The notes beneath the pieces were generated by a model, which was not told where the DNA came from, ran no database searches, and was given only the letters and a program-made list of their open reading frames with translations. Source: Lethocerus indicus (Eukaryota > Arthropoda > Insecta > Hemiptera > Belostomatidae). From it: DNA of 64,000 nt. The position numbers and the translations under genes are program-made. Every line of letters starts with the position of its first letter. Position 1 is the stretch's first letter. This document shows positions 38,568 to 52,800 of this stretch, one piece after another. The stretch spans positions 8,558,925 through 8,622,924 of the forward strand of contig JACDQD010000003.1 of the NCBI GenBank assembly GCA_019843655.1, written 5' to 3'.

Positions 38568-39089
38568 GCGGCATGAAACATTCACAATGCTCGGAACCTT
38601 CGTGCACACTTTCCGTACCCGTTTCTTGGTTATGACCTATTGTCTTGAACTAGCTCGTAGCTCAGCAAACTCCGATTGAACCAGTCCGCTAACCGCGTTC
38701 TTTTACGTCCAGTTTACGACCTCCTCTCAAGAGTTACGGTATTCCAAGCCGCCGTGGACCCGCGAAGAATTTCCTTACACTTAAGGAAACACTTCGGACC
38801 GGCTCAGTTACTCAGAAGAATAATATTGCAACGAGTGACAATTGTGGGCAGATATCTCATATTGCGTATTTTCTCAAGAAAGGATGTACTGTATTAATCA
38901 ATGCTCACTTTACTCTAAAATTCTTGTAGTTTCTATGGGCATGATCGAAAACAGAAGTTTACAGCGACCTATGTCTACAGTTTATTAGAGTTGATAGCAT
39001 GCTTAACCACAACATGATCTGGTAACTTTGAAAATAGTATCAAAGGATTTCGTTATATTACTACGCCAAGTCAAAACGCCAGGTGATAA

Positions 39090-39164
39090 AAAAAATCACA
39101 AAAGGGGGGGCGTTCAATATTATAACAAAAAATCACAAAAGGGGGGGGCGTTCAATATTATAAC
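39090..39164. repeat. Two-copy tandem duplication, unit 37-38 bp
   Basis: Copies 39090-39126 and 39127-39164 start AAAAAATCACAAAAGG, continue through a G run and CGTTCAATATTATAAC, and differ only by one G (seven versus eight). Near-identity indicates a very recent duplication, or an assembly artefact at the G run. Confidence 0.92.
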
Positions 39165-41571
39165 GTCAATGCCCTAATCAGCCCTTAGAGCAAGAAGGAA
39201 AGCCGGGTTATTCGCATTAAGGCCGAGAAGGCAGTTTGGTTGGCCTACCGGTGATATATCTTTTTTGCGATTGGTAATTAGCAAAGTGTAGGGGTTATTG
39301 TCTGGAAGGGGAGTCGTGCCCACGCCGCTCTTGTCCACCCACGTGGCTCGTAGACGGGGACGACAACTCAATGGCCGGGACAACCGACGATTACCGGAGA
39401 TAATGCGCCCTCACATTAGCCGGGCTCAACCCGGATTTCGAGAGGACCGGTACCTATTTCGGCCGCTCCAAGATTTATTGCAACATTTCTCTTGTTTACG
39501 CCGAGATTATCTTTCTTCTTGGAGTTCGGAGCGAGAGTTTTATCGCGAAATTTATGTTATTTTTATACTCGGTTCCTATCGGTGAAATTTGAGACGAGAA
39601 ACAGTCCGGACAGCGTCGTAAATTTTATTTCTGTTACTTAATAAACAAAATGGTACCCGGGACTTACTTACTTTGGGGCACTTCTGAAATATTGGATTTA
39701 TGGGTAATGTTATTTTTCCAGTATTCTTGTCGAGAAATATACACGAAATAAATATGATTTACTTCTAGAATAAAATGAAAATAAAATATATTAATATTCA
39801 AGGTTAGTTTCGGATCTAGCGAATTTCTAATGTTTCTTTCTGCCGTTGGCGTGATACATTTTAGAACCCCCCGGGGACCGATTCCCATAGATTTCAGAAA
39901 ATCGCCGTATGTATGATATATATCCTTAGCTGAGTTTCTAACATGAAGTAATCCTGAAATATTGTTGTTCTGTCTCATTCCTCCATTATTCAAGGCGTAT
40001 CGGGGCGTATCTGGTGAAGGCGAGTACTGAACAACCGCTTAAGGGTCCACCAGGTGTCCGTGGTTCGACAGTATGTAGGTCAATGAAAAATACCGCAACA
40101 CAAAAAAAAAATCACAACACGAGGCACACTCAAAAAATCTCGGCCGCGTTCCGATGGGCGGCCCCTCCGTGTGCGGCAGTCAGATCTGTACTTGGGCGTG
40201 TGCGTGCCTCTATCTGTGCGAGTGTGTATGTGGGATTGTCCGAATTTTCGATTCGCATTCAGGCCAAATATCTGGGAGGGCGCGCTGGGCGGACGCCATG
40301 CTTTATTTATCGGCAGGCTGACATTAATGAACGGTGTTATGAAAAAAAGAAGTTCTTTGAGACGCCTTATGTTGTGTACATTTCAGGTATCGGAGTCATG
40401 AAATAAATGAATGAAAACCGGTCGTAAAATCTGTTTTGTAATACGTACGTAAGGTAATGGACATGTGTATTACTCGGCGATAAAGCCTGTATGTATGTAG
40501 GCGAGGTGAGCGTGTTCTTATGTACATTTGAAGAATTCATCGTGTATCATATTGAGACCATTCAAATCTTAAACGATACAGTGAGAAATTTCAAGAACTG
40601 CTTAGGACAATATTTTGTAATTGATGTTTGATCTCGTAAATTCGACGATAATGCATCATTTGCTCAGTAGAGATCTGTAGTCAAGACCTTTTCTAGTTTT
40701 CAGTTACATTTCCAATTACAGTACGTTTCTTTTATTATTTTCAATTCAAATTTTTGGTCGTTAATCAGTTCGTTAAATTTACTGTTTAATATTACACCGA
40801 GTCTGTTATTGCGGTTCGGCGCAATTACATTGTAGTCCGTAAGTATACTAAAATACTTGTTCAAATAAATAAGAAGAATCGCTTAGTGCACCCGATTTAT
40901 GGCCGTTAATGTGGGGGACCGCGGTTATCTGACGTCGAATCGGGCATTCTCTGCTTTACGGAAGTCGTTAACCCCTCGCCAAAACTGGTTGCGAGCAATT
41001 AATTCTTTCTCCTTTTTATTTTCACAACGCATAATCTGTTTTGTGAGGAACGCGTCCATAAATCCTTCGATTTTTGTGAGGCCTTCCTCTCTTATCGAGA
41101 AATTTATGTAAAAACGCTGAACCCACTTTTATTTTTCAATGTTCGTTAAGGATTAATTTAGCCCTTATTTTTTTGGCGTTCTGAATTTCTTTCATGTTCG
41201 CTAATGATCTCTGTTACGTATTTACCCTATCTGTACACTAATTTTAATTTACGGCCCCTCTCAAAATGCAAGACACATACAAAACGACGTAGAGAGAATT
41301 ACCTGTCTTAAAATAAGGCTCATCCATAATAGTTCAGTTTATATATTGGGAGAACATAATATATAACATAACTCAGTAGAACCATCAGGAATTTTCATCA
41401 TAAGTAACACTCGATGTGTAAAATTCGGGATATTAAATTTTCATAATGATTATAGAGGCGATGATTATAGACGATTATTATTGCATGAAATTTGTAACAG
41501 AAAGATCTTTCATGATACGGGGTACGGAATAAAAAAATTTAATCGATTAATTAATTTTTTTTAAATCAATT

Positions 41572-41589
41572 ACCACACCGTGGTGTGGT
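41572..41589. repeat. Inverted repeat with 8-bp arms
   Basis: ACCACACC and GGTGTGGT are separated by GT. It directly follows an AT-rich run and could be a protein site or a chance palindrome. Confidence 0.6.
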
Positions 41590-42622
41590 GACCAACACGT
41601 AAAACGCCTCTATATGTCTCTCTATGTGTCTCTGAAGTTATTATTTTTCGTAAACAGGGATGGGATACATTTTATGACGTTAAAAAAGGATACTATAAAG
41701 ATTTTTATATAATAATATTTTATTTTCTTAAAACCCTTCCCACTATGTCCTTTTCGAATTCCTTTGATGCTGAAATCTAAATGCTTCAAACAAAATTATT
41801 TCCGTAACATCGACTGCGCTGCAGTGTATACTTAAGAAAATTCTCATGTCACCGGGGTTAGCGTGACTTTCGTGTCGTTTTGAATAAGTGGAATAAGCGT
41901 CCACACCCAGTCACGGTGTGCATTTTTTGAATGCCTTCTAGACTACTGCATCGTGCCGGTCCGTACTTATTTATTTAATCTATTCGTTTTATCGACTGTA
42001 CCATACATGAAAGAGATTCACCGAATACTGCCCTTCAGTGATAGCCTCAATATCTTCTCCAATCCAATTACAGATCCTCCAATTTATAAAAGCTATGACA
42101 TTAAGTTATTGGAACAATGTGAAAACAAAACAGAGCGGGTATTATTATTTATTATTCTTATTAAGTTGAAATACTACATCAATTTACCCGGCTCGATTCG
42201 TGGTAACGATAATAACTAAAGTGTGTCCATTGTCAGATGATGCGTGAGTGGAGACATAATACAACCGGTAGATAAGTTTCAATTTGAATCGATAATCTCG
42301 GCAAATACAAACAGACGTAACGGGCGATCCTAAGTAAAAGATATGAAAGTGGCGAGGCTTACACTGCCGGTATTGACAGAGTGACAAATTTGGCCCGCGT
42401 GAGGGGGCCCACGCGACACTTGTCTACAGTGCGACTACAATGCCTCGGCGTGTCACCAGCTATGTTTAATAGCCCGCGGCGCTCGCTAGGCCTCCCTTGA
42501 CAAATGATTCGACTTGACCCATTGATTTATGAAATCTGGAACCGGGCAGCCCCTCCTCCCCCTCCACCATACAGGTGAATCTAATTAACGCCTCGATTCC
42601 CGTCTGACAACCGCCTCAACGT

Positions 42623-42636
42623 GCCTGTTAACAGGC
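42623..42636. repeat. Perfect 14-bp palindrome
   Basis: GCCTGTTAACAGGC is self-complementary and lies in a GC-rich intronic patch (42390-42640). It may be a dimeric protein-binding site, which is inferred only from symmetry. Confidence 0.6.
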
Positions 42637-44708
42637 CTAGACCGATTGATGGTTTTCTCCTCTAAACGAAGGGGGAATATAATTAAATCTTATCCCCGTT
42701 ATACCGACTGGTAAAGCAGTGTTCAAAAGAAATACATACAGGTTACATCTTTATAGCTTCTTTCTTGAAATCTTCCAATTTCGCCTAATGCTTTACCAGA
42801 TTCAGCATCTCTCCATTTTCAATTTCACACATTTCTAAAGCGATTAAGCGTGTTGGTTTTTGGTGGAACAACTAACTATCTACACTTTTAAAGTCGCAAG
42901 AATAATATAATTTGATATTCCAAAACCCGCGCACAACCGCTTACTTCACATCTATAGTATTTCTTTGGGTCTTGAATATTTAGGTTTTGGTTTTGATAAT
43001 TTATATTTGCGTGTATAATTCGAGCAGCGTTTCGTTAATCCTGGCGCCATTGCGTACAATGTTAATCCAGGACTAGAAAAATAATTGGATAGGAAATTGG
43101 GCACGTTTTCAAAAACAGTAGGAAATAGCGCTTGTCGCACGTCCAGTGGCATATGTTCGTATAACTCCTTTTTTTCGAGGCATTCCTGGAGAAACGAAAA
43201 TAGGCGGCGTCTGGAGGCCGGACGGGGGAAACGGTTTCCAGACATGTTCCATTCCTTATGATAAGAAACGAGGAAACGGGGGCGGAAATTTGCGTTGAAA
43301 TCGTCCTACAAATATAGAACGGAGTCCGTTCCACGTCTGGACGACGGGGGCCGGGGGGACTGATAAATACTTAAAGTGGCGAGGGGCTTGCTGTTAGCGG
43401 CGGACGCCAGTTATTTACTGTCGCCTCTATTAAAATTATGTCCCAGTGGCGGGATCCCAAAATAATATTTTATTAAGCGATAGCCGCATTTTGTCCTTTT
43501 TTTACATTGAATTATTCGGAGGCAGTGTAAATTTCGTTGGGCGCAACTCCAGATTTATGATTTCCCTTCGTTATATTTTAACCGGGCATATTTTCCCTGA
43601 CACGCTCCGGCGATCGCTTTCGGATCGCGCGGCTCCTTTCTGAGAGAATCCCTCCCCGGCCTAGCGGTTAATTCCAATTAAGAAGGCAATAATAAATAAT
43701 GACTCAAAATTACCAGTTTCGCTTGTACTCTAAATTACCCCCGCTATATTACGTACTGGGTTTGCCGAGCTTTGAGAAAAAAGGGTAATTTTTAGACAAC
43801 GTATACGATTTTGATTCTTATATTCAGATTACGACAGTAGGCGACACTCACTGGATGCACCTTCTCTATAGTTTTTCAAGGAATCATCAATCATTCATAC
43901 GTTCATAAATTACTATTTCCCTATACATTATGATCATTACAAGACTGGTCAAGTTCTGGTCGAAAGTTTGAATGTTCCATTCCCTTGATTAATTACCTTT
44001 CATCAATTTCAATATCAAGCTTGTGAAAAAAAAGTTTTCATATAAAAGTAGATCCTTACGGGTTAAAATTAGTATACGAATTCAATCGTGTTACATTATT
44101 GTTATCATAATTTTACATCATTTACAATATTACATTATATGACTTATTCATAAACATTGAATTCAAGCCGTTTACCTCCTGACTAGTTCTCACTTGTCTC
44201 TGATCCTCGATTAACCCCACTCATACCACGATTTTAATTCCCAGTCAAATAATAGAGATGGTGTAAACTGTCGGCCATATTAGGGTAATCCGTGATCAGA
44301 TAAGTAGGTTAATCGCGACCGGCCAATTGCTGCATCCGCGATGAGTGGAGGATATTTAACGAGTCTCCCGTTTTCTTTAATTAACTGGTAATTCGAGGGC
44401 CATTAGCGCGCTATTAGTACCCCAATGAGCGAAGGGTTTCGCGCGGGTCATTCCAATTTAATGAATGAAAGTACGAAGCGCATAATAGAAGATCGAATCT
44501 CGTAAGAATATCCTGACCACAAGAAACATAAAAACCTAATTTTCTTAGTTTTACAGAGTTTAAATTCAATAAGTTAAAACCGGTCAAGTGTTCTGTATCT
44601 CGGAGTAAAAAGTTTTGTCAACTCGCCCAAACATTCGGGTCATAATAGCGGCACAAAAGATTTCACGCCTTGTGGCGTCTTGTTTGGGGTTCGGAAAATA
44701 ATAACAGA

Positions 44709-44728
44709 GAGTTTCTTTTCAGGTATAA
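44709..44728 (+). promoter_or_regulatory. Weak candidate recursive splice site
   Basis: GAGTTTCTTTTCAG|GTATAA has a good 3' splice site but a poor donor (GTATAA), with the junction at 44722|44723. It is listed because it lies in the PKG intron on the coding strand. Confidence 0.18.
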
Positions 44729-45998
44729 ATAAAATAGTTTGCTCAGGCTGACAGACAGAAGATATAATCAGCGGGCACTAAATCGAGTCGGGGGTCGCCC
44801 ACGTGAGAGCGTGTCGCGGGCCTCCTCCCACCCGAGGCTATTACCAACTGTGAACACATAATTTGGGCCCGGCACGCCCCAGCCGACTGAGATAATTGCA
44901 GAAATTAATACCGGAATACATTAAAATAACTAATTGTTCGGTCGGCCGGACTACCAGCGTCCGATTGTCGATGCCCCGGCTCGTTTTAATCGGGGGCCCT
45001 CCCGAGGAATGTTGCCACTTTCGAGAGGTGTCCCTTTTCGGGCGCTCGGACCGTTTAAATTCAACGCGCGGAGCTGCACACACTCGCGGCCTGGCATCCA
45101 TTGTCTATTAGGCCCTAATTGTTAGAATGTAGGCTAATAATTACGGTGCCGTACACCTGGCACGGGAGATACATCGCGTGGGATCACCTTTGCACAAGTG
45201 TATAGACTAAAGACGCGTCGACCGTTCAATAATTAAATATGTACCGATTGCCTAATTGATGATGTAATAATCTAAAAGAAGTGACCATATTGTGAAAGAA
45301 TGGTTTGCGATAGTGGGGGGGGACCCTCTCATTCGTTTTGTGTAGCGATGACATCAGAAAGAGCGGCATCCAATTCGCTCTCGTACCGATGTGAACTCAT
45401 GATAAACGTACATAAATCTGGAGATAAAAACCAGAGATTTTATCCAAAGAATTATGCGCTTCTTCAGTTTTACCTCGTCTTGTACAACCTCTGATTCAGG
45501 ACTTTGGAATTATAGAAGACCAAGAGGTGTGTCGGTTGGAGGATTCGGTTACCCAGTGTCATATCTTCACGCCCTGAACGTTTCCGCTTTGTCATTATTA
45601 AACCAGATCTATTGCTAACTGGATTTAATATCAGATTTAAATAAAAATACAACCGAGGGCCTTGACGTCCTCTCTGGGACTTATACTTACACTTCTTCAA
45701 ATAGAATTATTTTGCTGTAACCGGACTCATTCGTAACCATTGAATTTGGTGCTATTGTACTGTTTTATAAAACGACCAAGTTATGGAACTGATGGCCCAT
45801 TGCTCAAAGAATCAGTTAGTACGAAACAACTTGTTCAGTTGACAGACTGTGTTAATTGTACTAATTATTTTTTGGTTGGTTATTAGCTTTGTGGTTTGTT
45901 TCCCAAGCGGATTCACAAAAGTAGACGCAATAATAACTTACATTATCTGTAGTAGACATTCTAAAATTTTTCTATTATTATTGTTTATTAACAGTTTG

Positions 45999-46017
45999 TT
46001 TTCTTTTTCAGGTAAGT
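45999..46017 (+). promoter_or_regulatory. Candidate recursive (ratchet) splice site, strong match
   Basis: TTTTCTTTTTCAG|GTAAGT puts a strong polypyrimidine tract and 3' splice site directly against a consensus 5' splice site, with the junction at 46011|46012. A branch-point-like TTATTAAC lies about 20 bases upstream of the AG. It is on the same strand as the PKG exon and 8.8 kb downstream of its donor, as expected for stepwise removal of a long intron known from insects. Function is inferred. Confidence 0.55.
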
Positions 46018-46799
46018 TACCCGTTTGATCAGAAGATACTTTCACTTTTGGTATGTAAATTAAACCTTTTTGTATTTATACAAATTTGTGCTTCGCTCAA
46101 ATAGTGCTGTAGTATATAGCAATATAGCCTGTGATAATTTCGCTTACAGAACCTACGAAAACAGTACGTTATTATATAAATTATTTATGGTATAATCATA
46201 GGCGCAATTATCATATTATAAATGCAAGCCTTGAGGCTCCTCTTGTACACTTTATTAGCTGAAAATAAATGTGCATCAGTTACAAGTAGCACGGATATCC
46301 TTAACGAATGGCTCATTAACACCGTCTAAACAGTATTTATTTAAATTATATCCAACCGCTCTTTAAGTAATTGTCTTCGGTGATTTTCGAACATCGTATT
46401 TATTCAACGTATTTATATAATCGCGTGGTTTATATTCAAACAGACGTGATTATAGCCGGTGTTACTTTAATTTTATAAGTTATTTTGGGGTCTTAAGTTT
46501 CCCTTATTCCTGTATCCCCAATTATTCCTCGTTTATTTATACTGGTTAGATATCCCACGGATATTTTGGAATTTGACGGTTCTGTGTGTTCTTGCACGCG
46601 CAGATTTTTTCGCAGATGCAATAAATTTCTGTGCCCATTATTCTGTTAACTATGGAATATATTAGGAATGTAGTCTGTTTGTGACACATATCCTCAGTAG
46701 GCGGTAGGAAAATTTTCTTGTCATTATCATTCCTATATACAATATTCACTTAATGACGAAACCGGGATATCGAATCATTGACTTCAATAATGCTTCACT

Positions 46800-46821
46800 A
46801 CTATCCTCGCTTCAGGTAAAT
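46800..46821 (+). promoter_or_regulatory. Weak candidate recursive splice site
   Basis: CTATCCTCGCTTCAG|GTAAAT has a pyrimidine-rich acceptor against a GTAAAT donor, with the junction at 46815|46816. It lies 0.8 kb after the stronger site at 46011. It could be chance or an alternative to that site. Confidence 0.22.
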
Positions 46822-49800
46822 TGATACCCGTTGGTTCCAAAGAGCCATTAAATTTGTCACACACATTTCGGTAACATATTGTTGGGGGGGTGCAACAATT
46901 TTTTTCGGCAAAAGGGACGCGTAGATATTGAAAGTTGAGTCGACGAAGTCGCAAAATCACGCTTCCTTAAATTCCACTCCCGCCTCTCTCCACATCCAAA
47001 CCCACTCGTTCAGTCCCTTTCCTCTTCTACCCATCCACTATCCCCACCACGACGACTTAAACGCCACTGGTCTAGAGATCACCTCGGGCAATAGCTGAAA
47101 CATGTCAAAAGCCATCACTGGGTGGTTTCTTTGTCGGGACTAACACGCGGAAATAAATACATGTATCAATTGCACCCATAACTGTATAGGTTGATTGTGC
47201 AAAAATAAAACAGTTAAAAAAAAAAAGATATTGAAAGGTTGGAAACAACTCTGTAAAGTATGGTCCACCAAATATTCGGTCTGTCCTTTAGATGGGTTTG
47301 GGGGATTGGCAGAAGCTAGCCTATACCTTGGAGTGGAATGCTGCCAATTCATCGGCCCCGCTCTCGGCAGCCGCTCGGATTCTGGAATCTAAATTGTGCC
47401 TTTCCTAGGGGAGCGTTTGATTGATGCCGGTGCGCTAATGAATTCCGACGTGCCCCGGTAATAGCGCCCGCCACTCCACCGTCCAATCCCGCCTGTCCTC
47501 CCGACTCGGACTTTCCTCACTCCCCCGGTCTGAGTTCCGATAGATTTTATAATTGACACCTGAGAAGTCTTAGTCCGTTTGCAAGCGCAGTAGGAATATT
47601 TCCGGCCAATCGAGTACAACATTTTATGCGCTAAATAATGAGGCAACGGAATTTATTTAACGGAGGTAAATTCTTCTTTAAGGTTTCACAGATAGGTATC
47701 CCATGTTGGATTATTTTAACATGAGAAACTCTGTAGCTGTAAATTGTGCATTGTAGTTTAAGTATCTAATTATTAGTGACGTCCTATATAATTTATATTA
47801 GGTAGTTACCTTAAATTTCAGAGTTTAACTGGTCCTTGTTTTCTCATTTCCATCAGCATCCCCTAAGGAATATGATGCCGGCCGACCCTAGCACACCTAC
47901 CCCACAAATACCTCAAACAATAATATTTTTTGATTATTTTTTTAGTGTCACGTTTTATATATATAATTGCATATAAATACTAAATTATAATAATTAGTTT
48001 ACGAGGCCCGACAATTACACGCTTTACAATTATTAGTAGATGTGATAAAAAATTATGGCATCTAGCCAGAAAGTTACGTAAATATTCACTTCTCCTAGAT
48101 TACATAATATAAAAAATCCTCCATATTTATAGGTTCATACAAATTCATAAATTTAATCGCTTCGTAAGCTTGAATTTTATATGAAAATTTATTCTGGCTA
48201 TAGCGTAATTGCTTTTGTATATGTAGTAACATGCTTAATTTGCGTGTGAATTTTCGCCATGGAAGGCATCATTGGCTCGCCTTATTACGCTTTTTTAAAA
48301 CTTCATGAGTCATTGTGCTTAAGGTTCACGTCCTAAGAAAATTGGACGGCCGCTTGATACCGTGTTTTGAAAGTAGTAATATACTGTGTATATTACTCGA
48401 TGTTATTACACTTTAGCGTCTGCACACGGTTTAATTTTATTTAATACATTACACAACCATTATTCGTCTCCGTCTGTACGTTACGTACAAAGGGAAAGTC
48501 GAATTCGGGGATCGATAGCGGTCGAGTGGGCGACACCGCTGTATTTACAGTCGTTTATTCCCTGTCCGAATAATAATGAACGACCGCAAACACTCCGTCT
48601 AGCCTTTTGCGTGTAATTCGCGCTCGCCTCGGCTTTTAATAATTTCTTCCGATAATAAACTCCGGCTCGTAAATCTGCTCAGCTCGATACGAACATGTGC
48701 TCGGGCCGCTAGACGTGAATAGCTTACCGGGAAGGGAAGAGATTTAAAGTCTCCTCTGGGATAAAAGGATCGCCACCCGGATGGGCCCGCTTTCTCAACG
48801 CCTCGCTCAAATTAACGATCGTGTCTCAATTCAGACGTTACCGTTAATTATTCCGGTTACCGCTTTTTGCCTTGGGGGGAAATTTCCAATATTAATTTTG
48901 AAAAGGCTTACTCATTTTTAAGCAAAAAGTTCGTTGAACATTCAGGACTTATATGGCGAAAAAAGCGTCTTAATTAAAATCGGTTCGTTTAAAAGTCCTA
49001 CCGGTTGTATATAGTGAATAGCCCATTAAAGCCGCGGATTAGGCTGTAAATAACGTTTTTTTTCGCTCTCCGACCTGGCGTTTTCCCATATTTCGCGTGA
49101 TTTATCTTGTTTGTAAAACAGCCTCTTTTCATAAATTGCAAAGAGCGTAAAAGGGATCCGAACGCGATGAGAAGTGATTACTCAACATGATTTAGCTGAC
49201 CCCATGAAGAGTAAAGCTACTGGCGATCACTCGACCATGCGACGGAATGTTACGAATTTAATTTAAACGGTCAGATGATAAAGAAAAAGATATTTTGTAG
49301 TTGTTGTAATCACAATATTTTTAGGGTAGTTTTTAATATTGTTGTATTCTGTTTATAAAATGTATGGCTCATAGTTTTCATAAGCCATCATGCATTATTC
49401 CATGTTTCTAAGTTGGTAATCTACCGTGGCACACTTCCGAATACACTGTAACCATTTTACGATTTGTGCGTAACCAGTTTACAGAGGAATGTGCGGTCTC
49501 TGTTTCCCTGTTAAATCTCAGAATAACTTGACTATAAGGGCCCCAAGTCAGTCCAGGTTAATTTTTGTAAAACTTAACTCACTCGGGAATATCCCGAACT
49601 GTTTAAAGCGTATCATTGGTTTTCCTAATCTCTTTTAACCTCCAATTAAGCCGGATTAGCGTCTCGTCGTTCGACGGCGAATTAAAATAAAAATGTCGAT
49701 GCGAAAATTAAGCCGAAATAAATTTTGGGGAAAAATGCGCGATACGACTGATATATTATCGAGATCCAAATTTTTAGCTCGTTAAATCATGCTCCTTTAA

Positions 49801-52800
49801 TTTATTCGTCACTACGATATAAATAATTCATTGGCCCCCTTCCAATGGCCCTTCCCCCCCTCATCATGACCCGAGGAGCCGAAATTGGCTTTCTTTCTTC
49901 TTCCTCTTAATTTTGTTGTACTTTTTCGTTTGTTTTCACGGCGGGCGTCCGATTCCAACGGGATCGGATAAATAGCCTTTAATTCGGCGACGGCCCAATT
50001 AATCAGAGGCCTCCCCCTTCCCTCCACCGTAATGGGAATTGTTAATAACATCTGGAACCAATGTTTTGATATCCGCTGACCAATTCAAGATATTTTTTGA
50101 GTTCGCTAAGTCAGTCCTTAAAATCTGGAGTATACTATATCAGTATAAAAAACAAATCAGTAAAACAAGTATTAATAACTCACACTGTCCGCGTAGTGTG
50201 TCATCTTTTGGGGTATACTGGTATTGCTTTCGCCAAAATTAGCTTTATTTGTTTAACATTCTTCTTGATGTTTTTTCTGGATTAATTTTTCACATAGGCT
50301 TATTCCTTCTGTAATAATGAAAAGAACCATATGTTTCCAGCATTTATAATATATTACAGAATGTAAAACATGTCAAATTCCGCCAACCGTCGGCTCTCGG
50401 AACGAGGGAACAGCGTCAGCTGTCCCGGCGGCTTTACCGTCGGGAAAATGACCCCGCCGGGGGTATGTAAAACGTTGGTGCGTGAGCGCGTTGAACGGGA
50501 ACGGATAAATTTGCAATTAATTTGTCCGCAAATTGGGCCCTTAATGCCGGCTTGTCTGTCCGGCCGGGACTTGCAATTTTCCTGTCAGGCCATCTCAGAG
50601 ACCGTTACTTACCCGAGGCTTTCTCTCCCTTTTTCGCTCCTCCGGGTTCAAATAAAACTTAAACCTTGGCTAGGTACTGAGCTGGGAGATATATATGTAT
50701 AATATATTGTGCAAAATTTACAAGGATTTTATTGTAAACAATAAAGTTAGAAAGTTTAATTTTCGTTATTGCATACAAAATATGGCTACGCTTTAAGATT
50801 ATTGCGTCGCACAAATCGATAATTTCGGATTTCTAAAATAACAGTACAAATAATATTACGTAGTTTGAAAAATAACTACTATTACCGTGTCCCCTATAAG
50901 GTATTTTGACCTCTCCGTTTTACGTTCCTTAGGGAACCAGTTATTCACGTTTGTTACCCGGCGTTCTTTTAGCCCGGTTTTTCGCCGGACGAATTCTTCC
51001 ACATCTGGGGGAGGAGGTAAAAAAAATAAAACGAATATAAACGATCAAAACGCCACATTTACAATAAAACAAAGGGCAGAAATTCAGGGCGGGACATTCC
51101 TATCGGCGTTTGTCGAGACCGAACGACATCTTAAATCTCCCCCGTATATTTGGTGGATTCAAGGGCGATAAGTAATGGGTCCCCGCATTGGGAAAGATTG
51201 TCGGCTGTTAAAGCCGATACTGATTCGGTTCCACGTTCAAAAAGCTACGACCATCCGAAATAGTTTGTTGAAATTCTTAGTTTTGACGCCCAGAAATGGA
51301 CGATCGTATCACAAAAGGGGCGGTTTGTTGAAATGTTTTGAGGGAATCGGCTATTTTTTATTCCAGCTGTCTAATTCTTAAAGGGTATCCGCTCTAAGAT
51401 TGCACGACTCCGAACTGTTTCTTTTTTTTTGTTCCCAGTTGCCCCTTATAAGCCAGGTACACGCCCGGGAGTTTTCGGTACAACTGTGCGGCGATATTTA
51501 TGGCGACTTGGGTTCTTAAATTGTCGCCGGATGAGTCTTATATTAATGTGTTATATCTTGACCTCATTTTGGCGTCCTCGATACGACGATCCCACTTACA
51601 TCTAAAACCACCGTTCACATTCTACTCCTCACGGACGACAGAAGTTTTTTATTCTCTCTATCAGGAAATTCATGTTAGGCCTCCTATAAATTTTTCAACA
51701 GTTTATTTGAACTTTCCCAAGTTGATAAGTTTACTATATAGGACGATTTTATGTAGATCGGTTTGGGGTCCCTACTTTTGTCGTTACATTAGAAAAATTA
51801 ATTAGTTATGAATTACTGTGTCCATCCGGTAGTCGTTGGCCAAGATTACATTTTCATGAATGTTCATGAATCAGAAACGCATTCTGAGATTTACTGGCGG
51901 GCGGAGCGCTGGCTGTTGAGCTCTTTAAGCCGCTTTATCCGTCTAAATCTAAAGTCCAAGCCAGCATAATACCCGGATTAGTACGCTTTGAAGATAAAAC
52001 CTACTGTCTCTGTTTGAAATGACAGCAGTTTTTCAAGTTGGATGGAAAAATATGGCGTGACTCCCTCCTACCTGTGTGCACTCGAAATATATTTTGGTAT
52101 GCTGCCTAACTTATGGAGTTCACAGTGATAACGGTTTTACACCGCTATTTATTCGAAGCTCTGCTGAATAAAGAGGCCGGGGACATTTTATGTGCAAAAT
52201 AAGCCTTCATTTATTCGTTCACTTTTCTCCTCTGTCGGGGAGAGAGCTGGAGAGTAAACCTGGACCATTCTCTGTTATTCGAGTCTCAGCCGAATGTTTC
52301 AAGAAAATGTGTTTGAAATATTGAAATTTATATTTATTCCCTTAACTAAAGTACTTTTCATTGAAGCTTATATTGTTTTAACTTAGTTAGGACTCAAAAG
52401 ACATTTGGGGAAATGCAGATACTTCACCACGTGCTATGTCTTTATTCAAGTTACTTTCTTTGGTTCAGGATGTAAACATGAAGGAATGTGTGTGTGAGTG
52501 AGTGCGCGCGCGTATTTACGTGCGAGTGTATGTAATGGGGGAGTCATTAAGCTGCGGGCCTGCCGAGAAATTTTATTCACAGCGGAGCGGGGAGGGCAAT
52601 GGCCAAAGTGGGCCCGAGGCGTTACTTACCCCATCTGCAAGTCTAATACACGTCCTAAGCAGTATCAAAAGCTTTCAACTCTCATAAGACCACGTTTATA
52701 ATCAACTGTTTGACTGTTTGAGTCTTATACCGACACCATGGCCTAGTCAATGTTACCCCGTTTCCACTTGCCAGAAGCCCGAAATGCTAATGGTTGGTCC

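Noticed and set aside
40370..40392. CATTTCAG|GTATCG as a recursive splice site
   Set aside because: The acceptor half is fair but GTATCG is a poor donor.
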